DNA from: Flavobacterium sp.
GTDB lineage: Bacteria > Bacteroidota > Bacteroidia > Flavobacteriales > Flavobacteriaceae
Length of the DNA stretch: 51,986 nt
Reading direction: 5' to 3'
NCBI RefSeq assembly: GCF_027531905.1
Contig: NZ_JAPZSU010000037.1
Span: forward strand, 1 to 51,986
In this document: piece after piece, positions 18,664 to 26,925 of the stretch
Numbering within the stretch: position 1 is the first letter of the stretch
How the letters are laid out: the number at the start of each line of letters is the position of its first letter
Notes under the pieces: generated by a model
The model's database searches: none
Seen by the model: only the letters and a program-made list of their open reading frames with translations
What the model was told of the DNA's origin: nothing
Position numbers and translations under genes: made by a program

Positions 18664-19668
18664 CTACTTTAAAACTGTATCCAATAATGCGGTTAATTCC
18701 TCAGAAGATGGTCGCGGCGCATCCGCTTTTACAATATTTCCATTCGGATCAACCAAAATAAATCTTGGAATACCGGTAATATTATAATCTTGTACAAACT
18801 TAGAATTCCAATCATTGTCAGCAAAAACTTGAACGCCTCCTAGTTCTTTTTCTTTGACCATCGTTTTCCATTTTTCTAAATCTTTTACTTTATCAATCGA
18901 AATACTCACAAAAACGATATTCTTGTTGTGGTATTTTTCTTCTGCTTTTTTCAAAAACGGAATTTCTTGACGACAAGGACCACACCAAGTTGCCCAAACA
19001 TCAATATAAACGTATTTACCTCTAAAGTCTTCTAGCTTTGTTTTTCCTCCTTTATAATTATCATAATCAAAAGTTGGAGAAGGTGAACCATTCATTTTAT
19101 TACTCTCCACTATTTGCTGATGGTACTTTTTTAAAGAAGCCAGATTCATATCGATACTTTGCTTTTGCAACGCAACAAATTCGGGATCTAATTTTTTACC
19201 TTCTAAACTAGCCAAATCAGCCGCTTTTTTCTCCTCGATACGCTTTGCGAAGTCTGCTTCGCTGGCTGCCAAAAGAGCATTGTAATCAAATTTAGATTCT
19301 GAAACAGCACTTTGAGCCAAGAAATTATTCTCTACTGCCCCCACTCCTGTGTAAACAATTGATTCATCAAATTGTTTGGCATCCATTTTTAATTTCAAGT
19401 TGAAATTGTTTTTCAAATACAATTGTGTGTATTCTTTGCCATCATATAACATATAGAACCCTTTTTCAACAGCAGCACTTCCTTTGAAAAGGCCTTTCTT
19501 GTCAACCCCAATTTTTAAAAGTTCTTTTCCATTGTTTCTATTTAAGATACGAATGGTATCACTATTTCGATTTGCAATTTCCGCTTGAAGGGTAAAAGCT
19601 TCTTTTTTTTGTGCCTGACTTCCGTGTATTCCCAAAGCCAAAAGAGCCACAATACATAGTTTTTTCAT
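18664..19668 (-). CDS. TlpA-like thiol-disulfide oxidoreductase with N-terminal DUF4369-like domain
   Basis: Periplasmic thioredoxin-fold protein likely to reduce or exchange disulfides. From the ATG at 19668 the protein has 334 residues and begins with a signal peptide (MKKLCIVALLALGIHGSQAQ). An in-frame upstream ATG at 19722 would bury that signal and was rejected. The first 120 residues form a beta-rich domain like DUF4369 (TLQAEIANRNSDTIRILNRN). A helical linker follows, then a thioredoxin domain with the active site WATWCGPCRQE and the cis-proline region ITGIPRFILVDPNG. A TATTTTTG -7 box lies at 19696..19703 on the minus strand. The gene is divergent from aspS. Confidence 0.9.
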   Translation of the reverse strand: MKKLCIVALLALGIHGSQAQKKEAFTLQAEIANRNSDTIRILNRNNGKELLKIGVDKKGLFKGSAAVEKGFYMLYDGKEYTQLYLKNNFNLKLKMDAKQFDESIVYTGVGAVENNFLAQSAVSESKFDYNALLAASEADFAKRIEEKKAADLASLEGKKLDPEFVALQKQSIDMNLASLKKYHQQIVESNKMNGSPSPTFDYDNYKGGKTKLEDFRGKYVYIDVWATWCGPCRQEIPFLKKAEEKYHNKNIVFVSISIDKVKDLEKWKTMVKEKELGGVQVFADNDWNSKFVQDYNITGIPRFILVDPNGNIVKADAPRPSSEELTALLDTVLK

Positions 19669-19768
19669 AAAGTTGTTTTTTGTGTTAATGCACCTCAAAA
19701 ATAGGAGTAAAAAAACAAGCAAAATAAAAAATTAACATATTTTTAAAAATGAAAAGGATGTTGCAAAG

Positions 19769-19803
19769 TTTTGGCGTTAATTTAATTTTTGTGTTTACTT
19801 TTG
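19769..19803 (+). promoter_or_regulatory. Promoter of aspS
   Basis: TTTTGG (19769..19774) and TACTTTTG (19796..19803) match the -33 and -7 boxes with 22 bp between. The predicted transcription start near 19809 rules out the in-frame ATG at 19789 and supports the start at 19822. Confidence 0.6.
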
Positions 19804-19821
19804 CAGTCTAAAATTTGGAAC

Positions 19822-21582
19822 ATGTATAGAAGTCATAATTGTGGCGAATTGAACGCCTCACATAGTAATCAAGAAGTAACGCTAGCGGGATGGGTTCAAA
19901 AATCTCGTGATAAAGGATTCATGAATTGGGTTGACCTAAGAGACCGTTACGGCATTACGCAATTGATTTTTGACGAAAGTCGTACCGAAAAATCTGTTTT
20001 TGAATTAGCCAAAACCTTAGGAAGAGAGTTTGTAATTCAGGTCAAAGGAACTGTTATTGAACGTGAAGCCAAAAACAAGAACATCCCAACAGGTGATATC
20101 GAAATTTTAGTAACAGAATTAACGATTTTAAATGCGGCTTTAACTCCTCCATTTACTATAGAAGATGAAACAGATGGCGGCGAAGACATTCGAATGAAAT
20201 ACCGTTACTTAGACATTCGAAGAAATCCAGTAAAAAATAGTTTGCTTTTCCGTCACAAAGTGGCAATGGAAGTGCGCAAATACCTTTCTGATTTAGCTTT
20301 TTGCGAAGTGGAAACTCCTTATTTAATAAAATCTACTCCAGAAGGCGCGAGAGATTTCGTAGTTCCTTCTCGAATGAATGAAGGACAATTTTATGCTTTA
20401 CCACAATCTCCACAAACCTTCAAACAATTATTGATGGTGGGCGGCATGGATAAATACTTTCAGATTGTAAAATGTTTCCGCGACGAAGATTTACGTGCCG
20501 ATAGACAACCTGAGTTTACACAAATCGATTGTGAAATGGCATTTGTAGAACAAGAAGACATTTTAAATGTTTTTGAAGGACTTACTCGTCATTTATTAAA
20601 AGAATTAAAAGGCATCGAAGTAGACAAATTCCCAAGAATGACTTACGAACATGCTATGAAAACCTACGGAAACGACAAACCAGACATTCGTTTTGGCATG
20701 GAGTTTTGCCCCCTAACCCCCGAAGGGGGAACATTCGAACCGAAAGGTTTTCCTGTGTTTGATAATTCAGAATTGGTCGTTGGAATTAACGTGGAGGGTT
20801 GTGCCAATTATACCAGAAAACAAATTGATGAATTAATTGATTGGGTAAAACGTCCTCAAGTGGGTGCTACCGGAATGATTTATTGTAAATATGAGGCAGA
20901 TGGAAGTTTAAAATCATCGGTTGATAAATTCTTTTCTAAAGCAGATTTAGAGGTATGGGCAAAAAAGATGAGTTCAAAACCTGGCGATTTAATGTTAATT
21001 CTTTCTGGTCCTGCCGATAAAACAAGAGCGCAACTTTCAGCCTTACGTATGGAATTGGCAACAAGATTAGGCTTGAGAAATCCAGCTGAGTTTGCTCCTC
21101 TTTGGGTAGTTGATTTTCCTTTATTAGAATTTGATGAAGAAAGCGGACGCTACCATGCGATGCACCATCCTTTTACTTCACCAAAACCAGAAGACTTGCA
21201 TTTGCTTGAAACCAATCCTGGAAAAGTAAGAGCCAATGCTTATGATATGGTTTTGAACGGTAACGAAATTGGAGGAGGCTCTATTCGTATTCACGATAAA
21301 GCAACACAACAATTAATGTTTAAGTACTTAGGATTCACAGAAGAAGAAGCCAAAGCACAATTCGGATTCTTAATGGATGCGTTTCAATTTGGAGCACCAC
21401 CTCATGGCGGTTTAGCTTTTGGATTAGATAGATTAGTAGCTATTTTGGGTGGACAAGAAACCATTCGTGATTTTATTGCTTTCCCAAAAAACAATTCTGG
21501 TAGAGACGTAATGATCGACGCACCATCGACAATTGATGATTCTCAATTAAACGAATTACACATTCAATTAAATTCAAAATAA
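19822..21582 (+). CDS. aspS: Aspartyl-tRNA synthetase
   Basis: Class II synthetase that charges tRNA-Asp. The N-terminal OB-fold anticodon domain is visible ([20 protein letters not shown]), followed by motif 2 ([18 protein letters not shown]), the bacterial GAD insertion domain, and motif 3 ([19 protein letters not shown]). From the ATG at 19822 the enzyme has 586 residues, the normal bacterial type. Residues about 296-304 (CPLTPEGGT) are translated from a GC-rich palindrome also found in part between nuoD and nuoE, an in-frame insertion or replacement in the GAD domain. The region after it ([16 protein letters not shown]) returns to family sequence. Activity is probably preserved, because the gene is essential and otherwise intact. 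Confidence 0.97.
   Translation: MYRSHNCGELNASHSNQEVTLAGWVQKSRDKGFMNWVDLRDRYGITQLIFDESRTEKSVFELAKTLGREFVIQVKGTVIEREAKNKNIPTGDIEILVTELTILNAALTPPFTIEDETDGGEDIRMKYRYLDIRRNPVKNSLLFRHKVAMEVRKYLSDLAFCEVETPYLIKSTPEGARDFVVPSRMNEGQFYALPQSPQTFKQLLMVGGMDKYFQIVKCFRDEDLRADRQPEFTQIDCEMAFVEQEDILNVFEGLTRHLLKELKGIEVDKFPRMTYEHAMKTYGNDKPDIRFGMEFCPLTPEGGTFEPKGFPVFDNSELVVGINVEGCANYTRKQIDELIDWVKRPQVGATGMIYCKYEADGSLKSSVDKFFSKADLEVWAKKMSSKPGDLMLILSGPADKTRAQLSALRMELATRLGLRNPAEFAPLWVVDFPLLEFDEESGRYHAMHHPFTSPKPEDLHLLETNPGKVRANAYDMVLNGNEIGGGSIRIHDKATQQLMFKYLGFTEEEAKAQFGFLMDAFQFGAPPHGGLAFGLDRLVAILGGQETIRDFIAFPKNNSGRDVMIDAPSTIDDSQLNELHIQLNSK
20708..20732 (+). repeat. GC-rich palindromic element inside the aspS coding frame
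   Basis: GCCCCCTAACCCCCGAAGGG and the bases after it (to 20732) form a CCCCC...GGGGG hairpin, in sharp contrast to the AT-rich gene around it. Nearly the same sequence, with one extra A and one G-to-A change, lies at 24860..24886 in the nuoD-nuoE gap. It keeps the aspS frame open and adds the peptide CPLTPEGG. Confidence 0.8.
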
Positions 21583-21657
21583 TCCCTGAATAGACTGTAT
21601 ATCAATATTTTTGAAAAAAAAATATGACGGTATTCATTTTTGTATTATATTAAAGAT

Positions 21658-21665
21658 TACATTTG
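21658..21665 (+). promoter_or_regulatory. Candidate -7 promoter box of the cold-shock gene
   Basis: TACATTTG matches the TAnnTTTG consensus and is 29 bp before the start codon. A TTTTTG lies 15 bp upstream, closer than the usual spacing, so the -33 box is uncertain. Confidence 0.4.
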
Positions 21666-21694
21666 TCATATTATAAATTATTATTATTATTACA

Positions 21695-21892
21695 ATGCGT
21701 ACAGGTACAGTTAAATTTTTCAATGAATCTAAAGGTTACGGATTCATTACAGACGAAGAAACAGGAAAAGACATTTTTGTTCATGCATCAGGAATCAAAG
21801 CGGAAGAATTACGCGAAGGAGACCGAGTAAGCTATGAAGAAGAAGAAGGAAGAAAAGGTAAAGTTGCTGCTCAAGTAGTAGTTTTAGGCTAA
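21695..21892 (+). CDS. Cold-shock domain protein
   Basis: A 65-residue single-domain CSP that binds single-stranded nucleic acid and acts as an RNA chaperone. RNP1 (KGYGFIT) and RNP2 (DIFVHAS) are both present, and the start MRTGTVKFFNESKGYGF is typical of the family. It is slightly shorter than E. coli CspA (70), as is usual in Bacteroidota. It has its own -7 box and its own terminator, so it is probably a single-gene transcript. The AT-rich leader is short, so a long cold-sensing 5' UTR is not evident. Confidence 0.95.
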   Translation: MRTGTVKFFNESKGYGFITDEETGKDIFVHASGIKAEELREGDRVSYEEEEGRKGKVAAQVVVLG

Positions 21893-21924
21893 AAAATATA
21901 ACAGTATTTTTTACAGAATGGCAA

Positions 21925-21957
21925 AACGCTTCGAAATTTATCGAAGCGTTTTTTTTT
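21925..21957 (+). terminator. Terminator of the cold-shock gene
   Basis: AACGCTTCGA pairs with TCGAAGCGTT, followed by a run of eight T residues. It is 32 bp past the stop codon. Confidence 0.9.
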
Positions 21958-22056
21958 GCCATACACGAAAATTAAGAAATAATTATAATTTTTATTTATA
22001 ATCATTAAAAATTAGCGAGGATTAACAAACGTTTAGAAGTGAATTCAGGCATTTCA

Positions 22057-22088
22057 CTTGTGTTTTAAATCCTTGCAACCTATCTTTG
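22057..22088 (+). promoter_or_regulatory. Promoter of the nuo operon
   Basis: CTTG (TTG at 22058..22060) is followed after 20 bp by TATCTTTG (22081..22088), the Bacteroidota -33/-7 pair. Transcription would start near 22094, 25 nt before nuoA. Confidence 0.6.
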
Positions 22089-22118
22089 TAACTTGTTTAA
22101 GCAAGAAAAAAAACAACT

Positions 22119-22484
22119 ATGCAAACCGAACAAATCAACTTCGTTCCGATCCTTATGCAATTACTTCTAGCCGTAGGATTTGTAACCGCAATCATCATTA
22201 TTTCTGGTAAATTAGGACCAAAAAGAAATTCTGCCAACAAGGATAAAAACTTCGAGTGTGGTATTGAATCTGTAGGTAATGCAAGAATTCCTTTTTCTGT
22301 AAAATACTTCCTAGTAGCTATTCTTTTCGTTTTATTTGATGTCGAGGTTATCTTTTTATATCCTTGGGCCATCAATTTCAAGGAGTTAGGTATCGAAGGT
22401 ATGATAAAAATGATTATTTTTATGCTTTTGTTACTAGTTGGTTTTTTCTATATTATCAAAAAGAAAGCCCTTGAGTGGGAATAA
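22119..22484 (+). CDS. nuoA: NADH-quinone oxidoreductase subunit A
   Basis: Small membrane subunit of complex I at the junction of the peripheral and membrane arms. The 121 residues carry three membrane helices (near 9-30, 62-84 and 90-114) and the conserved loop FECGIESVGNARIPFSVKYF. The cysteine in this loop marks the active/deactive region in other complexes I. The acidic FDVEVIFLYPWA stretch of helix 2 is typical. First gene of a 14-subunit operon, with a promoter just upstream. Confidence 0.97.
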   Translation: MQTEQINFVPILMQLLLAVGFVTAIIIISGKLGPKRNSANKDKNFECGIESVGNARIPFSVKYFLVAILFVLFDVEVIFLYPWAINFKELGIEGMIKMIIFMLLLLVGFFYIIKKKALEWE

Positions 22485-22512
22485 ATAATAGAAATTGAAT
22501 ACTATATCAATT

Positions 22513-23061
22513 ATGACAGATTCTAACACAAAAATGGTCGCTCCTCCAGAAGGAGTAGTTGGTGAAGGTTTTTTTGCAACCAAATTGAATGATGTTGTGG
22601 GATTAGCAAGAGCCAATTCATTATGGCCTTTACCGTTTGCTACTTCTTGTTGTGGTATCGAATTTATGGCTACCATGGCTTCTCATTATGACTTAGCACG
22701 TTTTGGCTCTGAAAGAGTAAGTTTCTCTCCAAGACAAGCAGATATGTTGATGGTTATGGGAACTATTTCAAAAAAAATGGGTCCAATTTTACGTCAAGTA
22801 TACGAACAAATGTCTGAACCAAGATGGGTTATTGCTGTTGGTGCTTGTGCCTCTTCGGGCGGAATCTTCGACACGTACTCAGTACTTCAAGGAATTGACA
22901 AGATAATCCCAGTTGATGTTTACGTTCCAGGATGTCCTCCTAGACCAGAACAAATAGTTGAGGGTGTTATGAAACTACAAGAAATCGTAAAAAACGAATC
23001 GGTTAGAAGAAGAAGCTCCCCAGAATACCAAGAATTATTAGCTTCTTATAATATCAAATAA
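22513..23061 (+). CDS. nuoB: NADH-quinone oxidoreductase subunit B
   Basis: Carries the N2 [4Fe-4S] cluster, the last electron carrier before quinone. The ligands are visible: the adjacent pair in SCCGIEF, the cysteine in GACASSGG and that in VPGCPPRPE. The 182 residues begin at the ATG at 22513; an in-frame TTG at 22495 was rejected because MTDSNTKMV directly precedes the family core. It is 28 bp after nuoA and 3 bp before nuoC. Confidence 0.97.
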   Translation: MTDSNTKMVAPPEGVVGEGFFATKLNDVVGLARANSLWPLPFATSCCGIEFMATMASHYDLARFGSERVSFSPRQADMLMVMGTISKKMGPILRQVYEQMSEPRWVIAVGACASSGGIFDTYSVLQGIDKIIPVDVYVPGCPPRPEQIVEGVMKLQEIVKNESVRRRSSPEYQELLASYNIK

Positions 23062-23064
23062 AAG

Positions 23065-23586
23065 ATGGCATTAGAAACAACCGAAATACAAGAAAAATTG
23101 GTAGCCACTTTTGGAACCGCTGTTTTTCAATTCAATCAAGATAGAGACATTTTTTCATTTGAAGTTTCAGCTGATGTAATTACTGCTGTAATTCTTTTCT
23201 TAAAAAATGACCCACAATTACGTTTTCACTTCTTAACCGATTTATGCGGGGTTCATTATCCAGACAATGAAGAAGAAAGACAATTTGCTGTAGTTTATCA
23301 CATGCACAATTGGTATGAAAACAAGCGCATCCGAATCAAAACCTTTTTGAACGGTTCACAACCAGAAGTAAAATCTATTGCTAATATATTTCTTTGTGCC
23401 AATTGGATGGAACGTGAAACCTATGATTTCTTTGGAATCAACTTCATCGGTCATCCACAATTGAAACGAATTTTGAATATGGACGAAATGGTTTCTTTCC
23501 CAATGCGTAAAGAATTCCCAATGGAAGACAGTGGAAGAACAGACAAAGATGACCGATTCTTCGGAAGAACACCTTCGAATTGCTAA
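23065..23586 (+). CDS. nuoC: NADH-quinone oxidoreductase subunit C
   Basis: The 30-kDa-type subunit of the peripheral arm, which packs against NuoB and NuoD. The signature region ANWMERETYDFFGINFIGHP is present near residue 115, followed by the RILNMDEM and FPMRKEFPM motifs. Length 173 residues, normal for a separate NuoC. In some bacteria it is fused with NuoD; here the genes are separate, 32 bp apart. Confidence 0.96.
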   Translation: MALETTEIQEKLVATFGTAVFQFNQDRDIFSFEVSADVITAVILFLKNDPQLRFHFLTDLCGVHYPDNEEERQFAVVYHMHNWYENKRIRIKTFLNGSQPEVKSIANIFLCANWMERETYDFFGINFIGHPQLKRILNMDEMVSFPMRKEFPMEDSGRTDKDDRFFGRTPSNC

Positions 23587-23618
23587 AAAAAGAACTTATA
23601 ATTTTTCACATTAGATAA

Positions 23619-24857
23619 ATGTCAGAACTATTATTACCACCAGAGCATCGCTATGCTAAAATCATCAAAGAGCGTCATAATGAAGACGGAAGTGAACTTT
23701 CGATTCTGAATTTAGGCCCTACTCACCCAGCTACTCACGGTATTTTTCAAAACATCTTATTGATGGATGGAGAAAAAATATTAGAAGCTGAACCAACCAT
23801 TGGATACATCCATAGAGCATTCGAAAAAATAGCCGAAAATCGTCCGTTTTATCAAATTACGCCACTTACAGACCGTATGAACTATTGCTCGTCTCCTATC
23901 AACAATTTAGGATGGTGGATGACATTAGAAAAATTATTAGGTGTTGAAGTACCCAAAAGAGCACAATACTTAAGAGTCATTGTAATGGAATTGGCACGTA
24001 TTGCCGACCACTTAATTTGTAACTCGATTTTAGGAGTAGATACTGGAGCCTATACAGGTTTCTTGTATGTCTTTCAATTCCGTGAAAAAATATACGAAAT
24101 CTACGAAGAAATTTGTGGTGCACGTTTAACTACCAATATGGGAAGAATTGGCGGTTTCGAAAGAGATTGGTCACCAGAAGCTTTCCGTAAATTAGATGTA
24201 TTCTTAGAAGAATTTCCAGTTGCTTGGAAAGAATTTGAAAACTTATTCGAAAGAAACAGAATCTTTATTGATAGAACCGTAAATGTAGGCGCTATTACTG
24301 CCGAAAAAGCTTTGGCTTATGGATTTACGGGTCCAAATTTACGTGCTGCAGGTGTAGATTATGATGTTCGTGTGGCGCAACCTTATTCTTCTTACGAAGA
24401 CTTTGACTTTATTGTACCAGTAGGAAAATCAGGTGATACTTACGACCGTTTTTGTGTACGTAATGCAGAAGTTTGGGAAAGTTTAAGCATCATCAAACAA
24501 GCCTTAGCCAAAATGCCAGCTTGTAATGAATACCATGCTGATGTTCCTGAATATTATTTGCCTCCAAAAGAAGATGTGTACACTACTATGGAATCTTTGA
24601 TTTATCATTTCAAGATTGTTATGGGTGAAGTTCCGGTTCCTGTTGGAGAAGTATACCATCCGGTGGAAGGAGCCAATGGAGAAATTGGATTCTATTTAGT
24701 ATCAGACGGAAGTAGAACACCGTATCGTTTGCATTTCCGTAGGCCTTGTTTTATTTATTATCAAGCCTATCCAGAAATGATTAAAGGCTCTATGCTTTCA
24801 GATGCGATAGTAATATTATCAAGTTTAAATGTAATTGCGGGTGAGCTAGATGCTTAA
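23619..24857 (+). CDS. nuoD: NADH-quinone oxidoreductase subunit D
   Basis: The 49-kDa-type subunit that lines the quinone site together with NuoB. Characteristic stretches are LGPTHPATHGIFQNILLMDG near the N terminus, IGYIHRAFEKIAENR, and LDRMNYCSSP-like TDRMNYCSSPINN. The C terminus ends SSLNVIAGELDA; families usually end in the xxGExDR motif, here GELDA, a small but visible departure. Full length at 412 residues. A pair of GC-rich palindromic arms follows the stop codon directly. Confidence 0.97.
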   Translation: MSELLLPPEHRYAKIIKERHNEDGSELSILNLGPTHPATHGIFQNILLMDGEKILEAEPTIGYIHRAFEKIAENRPFYQITPLTDRMNYCSSPINNLGWWMTLEKLLGVEVPKRAQYLRVIVMELARIADHLICNSILGVDTGAYTGFLYVFQFREKIYEIYEEICGARLTTNMGRIGGFERDWSPEAFRKLDVFLEEFPVAWKEFENLFERNRIFIDRTVNVGAITAEKALAYGFTGPNLRAAGVDYDVRVAQPYSSYEDFDFIVPVGKSGDTYDRFCVRNAEVWESLSIIKQALAKMPACNEYHADVPEYYLPPKEDVYTTMESLIYHFKIVMGEVPVPVGEVYHPVEGANGEIGFYLVSDGSRTPYRLHFRRPCFIYYQAYPEMIKGSMLSDAIVILSSLNVIAGELDA

Positions 24858-24859
24858 AA

Positions 24860-24972
24860 GCCCCCTAAACCCCCAAAGGGGGAATTAGAAACAGAAATAA
24901 AATGAATTCATATTTTCAATAATTAATTTATAACTCGGCTCCCTTCCCTTTGGGGAGGGCTGGGGTGGGGCT
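24860..24972. repeat. MITE-like element with GC-rich terminal inverted arms between nuoD and nuoE
   Basis: The left arm (24860..24886, GCCCCCTAAACCCCC then AAAGGGGGAATT) and right arm (24938..24972, GGGGAGGGCTGGGGTGGGGC within it) enclose about 50 bp of AT-rich DNA. The outer ends match as inverted repeats (AAGCCCC at the left, GGGGCTT at the right), and each arm is also a hairpin by itself. The left arm nearly matches the palindrome inside aspS. The right arm runs to 1 bp before the nuoE start at 24974, so the nuoE start context is partly made of element. Confidence 0.7.
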
Positions 24973-24973
24973 T

Positions 24974-25504
24974 ATGGAAAGAAAACATTACAATCAAGAA
25001 ATAAACATGACTGAAGCATTGATGGAACGCATCAATGAACTAATCAGTCATTATCCTGAAGACAAAAGAAAATCAGCACTATTGCCTGTTTTGCATGAAG
25101 TTCAAGATGCTCATGACAATTGGTTAAGCATTGAACTACAGAATAAAGTAGCTGAAATTCTTCACATCAAACCCATTGAAGTCTATGAGGTGGTTACTTT
25201 TTACACCATGTTCAATCAAAGACCTGTTGGGAAATACATGTTTGAATTTTGCCAAACTTCGCCTTGTTGCTTGAATGGTGTAGAAAATTTAATGGACTAC
25301 ACTTGTGATAAATTAGGTGTTAAAGTTGGAGAACCAACTGCTGATGGATTGTTTGAAGTAAGAGGTGTAGAATGTTTGGGAGCTTGTGGTTATGCGCCAA
25401 TGATGCAACTAGGTGACTTCTACAAAGAACATTTGACTGAAGAAAAAATCGATCAAATCATTACGGATTGCCGAGATAATAAAATAATATTACACGATAA
25501 ATAA
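24974..25504 (+). CDS. nuoE: NADH-quinone oxidoreductase subunit E
   Basis: The 24-kDa-type subunit, thioredoxin-like with a [2Fe-2S] cluster (N1a). Cluster cysteines sit in CQTSPCC and in ECLGACGYAP. Length 176 residues from the ATG at 24974; an open frame continues upstream from a TTG at 24950, but those residues (GRAGVGL) are translated repeat arm, so I reject them. A further ATG at 25010 (MTEALMERI) is a possible alternative start. The nuoF start lies 1 bp after the stop codon. Confidence 0.95.
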   Translation: MERKHYNQEINMTEALMERINELISHYPEDKRKSALLPVLHEVQDAHDNWLSIELQNKVAEILHIKPIEVYEVVTFYTMFNQRPVGKYMFEFCQTSPCCLNGVENLMDYTCDKLGVKVGEPTADGLFEVRGVECLGACGYAPMMQLGDFYKEHLTEEKIDQIITDCRDNKIILHDK

Positions 25505-25505
25505 G

Positions 25506-26873
25506 ATGTCACAAAAAATATTATTAGACAAAATCAATATTCCAGGAATAAAAACCTACGAAGTCTATCGTGCGAATGGAGGCTACGCTTCTGTGGAGAA
25601 AGCTTTAAAAACATTAACACCTGACGAAGTAGTTGAGGAAGTAAAAACTTCTGGACTTAGAGGTCGTGGTGGAGCGGGATTCCCAGCGGGTATGAAGTGG
25701 AGTTTTATCGATAAAAAATCAGGTAAACCACGTCATTTAGTTTGTAATGCTGACGAATCTGAGCCAGGAACCTTCAAAGATCGTTTCTTAATGGAATATA
25801 TTCCTCACTTGTTAATTGAAGGGATGATTACTTCTAGTTATGCACTAGGCGCTAATCGTTCTTACATCTACATTCGTGGAGAATACATGTGGGTTTACAA
25901 AATTTTAGAAAGAGCCATTGCTGAAGCAAAAGCGGCAGGATGGTTAGGAAAAAACATATTAGGAACAGGCTACGATTTAGAGCTACACGTTCATTGTGGT
26001 GGTGGAGCTTATATTTGTGGAGAAGAAACTGCTCTTATTGAATCTTTAGAAGGAAAACGTGGTAATCCACGTATCAAACCACCTTTCCCTGCGGTTTCTG
26101 GTCTTTGGGCTAATCCAACCGTAGTTAACAATGTGGAAACTATTGCTGCAGTGCCTTGGATTGTAAACAATTCAGGAGCTGATTATGCTAAAATAGGTGT
26201 AGGAAGATCTACAGGAACAAAACTAATCTCAGCTTCTGGACATATCAAAAATCCAGGAGTTTATGAAATAGAACTAGGATTAAGCGTATACGAATTCATG
26301 AATTCTGATGAATATTTAGGAGGAATGAGCTCTGACCGTCCTTTGAAAGCATTTGTACCAGGAGGAAGTTCGGTGCCAATTTTGCCAGCTAACTTAATCT
26401 ATAAAACCGCTGCAGGTGAAGACCGATTGATGACGTATGAGTCATTGAGCGATGGTGGTTTTGCTACGGGTTCTATGTTAGGTTCTGGTGGATTCATCGT
26501 ATATAATGACACTAGTTGTATTGTTAGAAATACTTGGAATTTTTCTCGTTTCTACCACCATGAAAGTTGTGGTCAATGTACACCTTGCCGTGAAGGTACG
26601 GGTTGGTTAGAAAAAGTATTGCACCGTATCGAAAACGGACACGGACGCGAAGAAGATATTGATTTGTTGTTGAGTATTCAGAGCAAAATCGAAGGAAACA
26701 CTATTTGTCCATTAGGTGATGCGGCTTCTTGGCCAGTAGCTGCTGCTATTCGCCATTTTAGAGACGAATTTGAATACCATATTCGTTTCCCAGAAAAAAT
26801 AAAAAACAGAGATCATTTTGTTGCAGAACCTTTTGAACAGGTTAAGCACTTAGTTGGTAAAGTAACCTTATAG
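25506..26873 (+). CDS. nuoF: NADH-quinone oxidoreductase subunit F
   Basis: The 51-kDa-type NADH-binding subunit with FMN and a [4Fe-4S] cluster (N3). The glycine-rich NADH/FMN motif GRGGAGFPAGMKW is near residue 52, followed by ADESEPGTFKDR. The cluster motif ESCGQCTPCREGTGW is near residue 355 with the fourth cysteine in NTICPLGD. Length 455 residues. It shares the operon with nuoE and nuoG, the other parts of the NADH module. Confidence 0.97.
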   Translation: MSQKILLDKINIPGIKTYEVYRANGGYASVEKALKTLTPDEVVEEVKTSGLRGRGGAGFPAGMKWSFIDKKSGKPRHLVCNADESEPGTFKDRFLMEYIPHLLIEGMITSSYALGANRSYIYIRGEYMWVYKILERAIAEAKAAGWLGKNILGTGYDLELHVHCGGGAYICGEETALIESLEGKRGNPRIKPPFPAVSGLWANPTVVNNVETIAAVPWIVNNSGADYAKIGVGRSTGTKLISASGHIKNPGVYEIELGLSVYEFMNSDEYLGGMSSDRPLKAFVPGGSSVPILPANLIYKTAAGEDRLMTYESLSDGGFATGSMLGSGGFIVYNDTSCIVRNTWNFSRFYHHESCGQCTPCREGTGWLEKVLHRIENGHGREEDIDLLLSIQSKIEGNTICPLGDAASWPVAAAIRHFRDEFEYHIRFPEKIKNRDHFVAEPFEQVKHLVGKVTL

Positions 26874-26925
26874 TTAAAAGTTAAAAAATCAAAAAAGTAT
26901 TTTTTTGACATTAAGACCAAAAAAA

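Noticed and set aside
24950..24973. Upstream extension of nuoE from a TTG
   Set aside because: The added residues come from the GC-rich repeat arm, and the ATG at 24974 matches the family N terminus.
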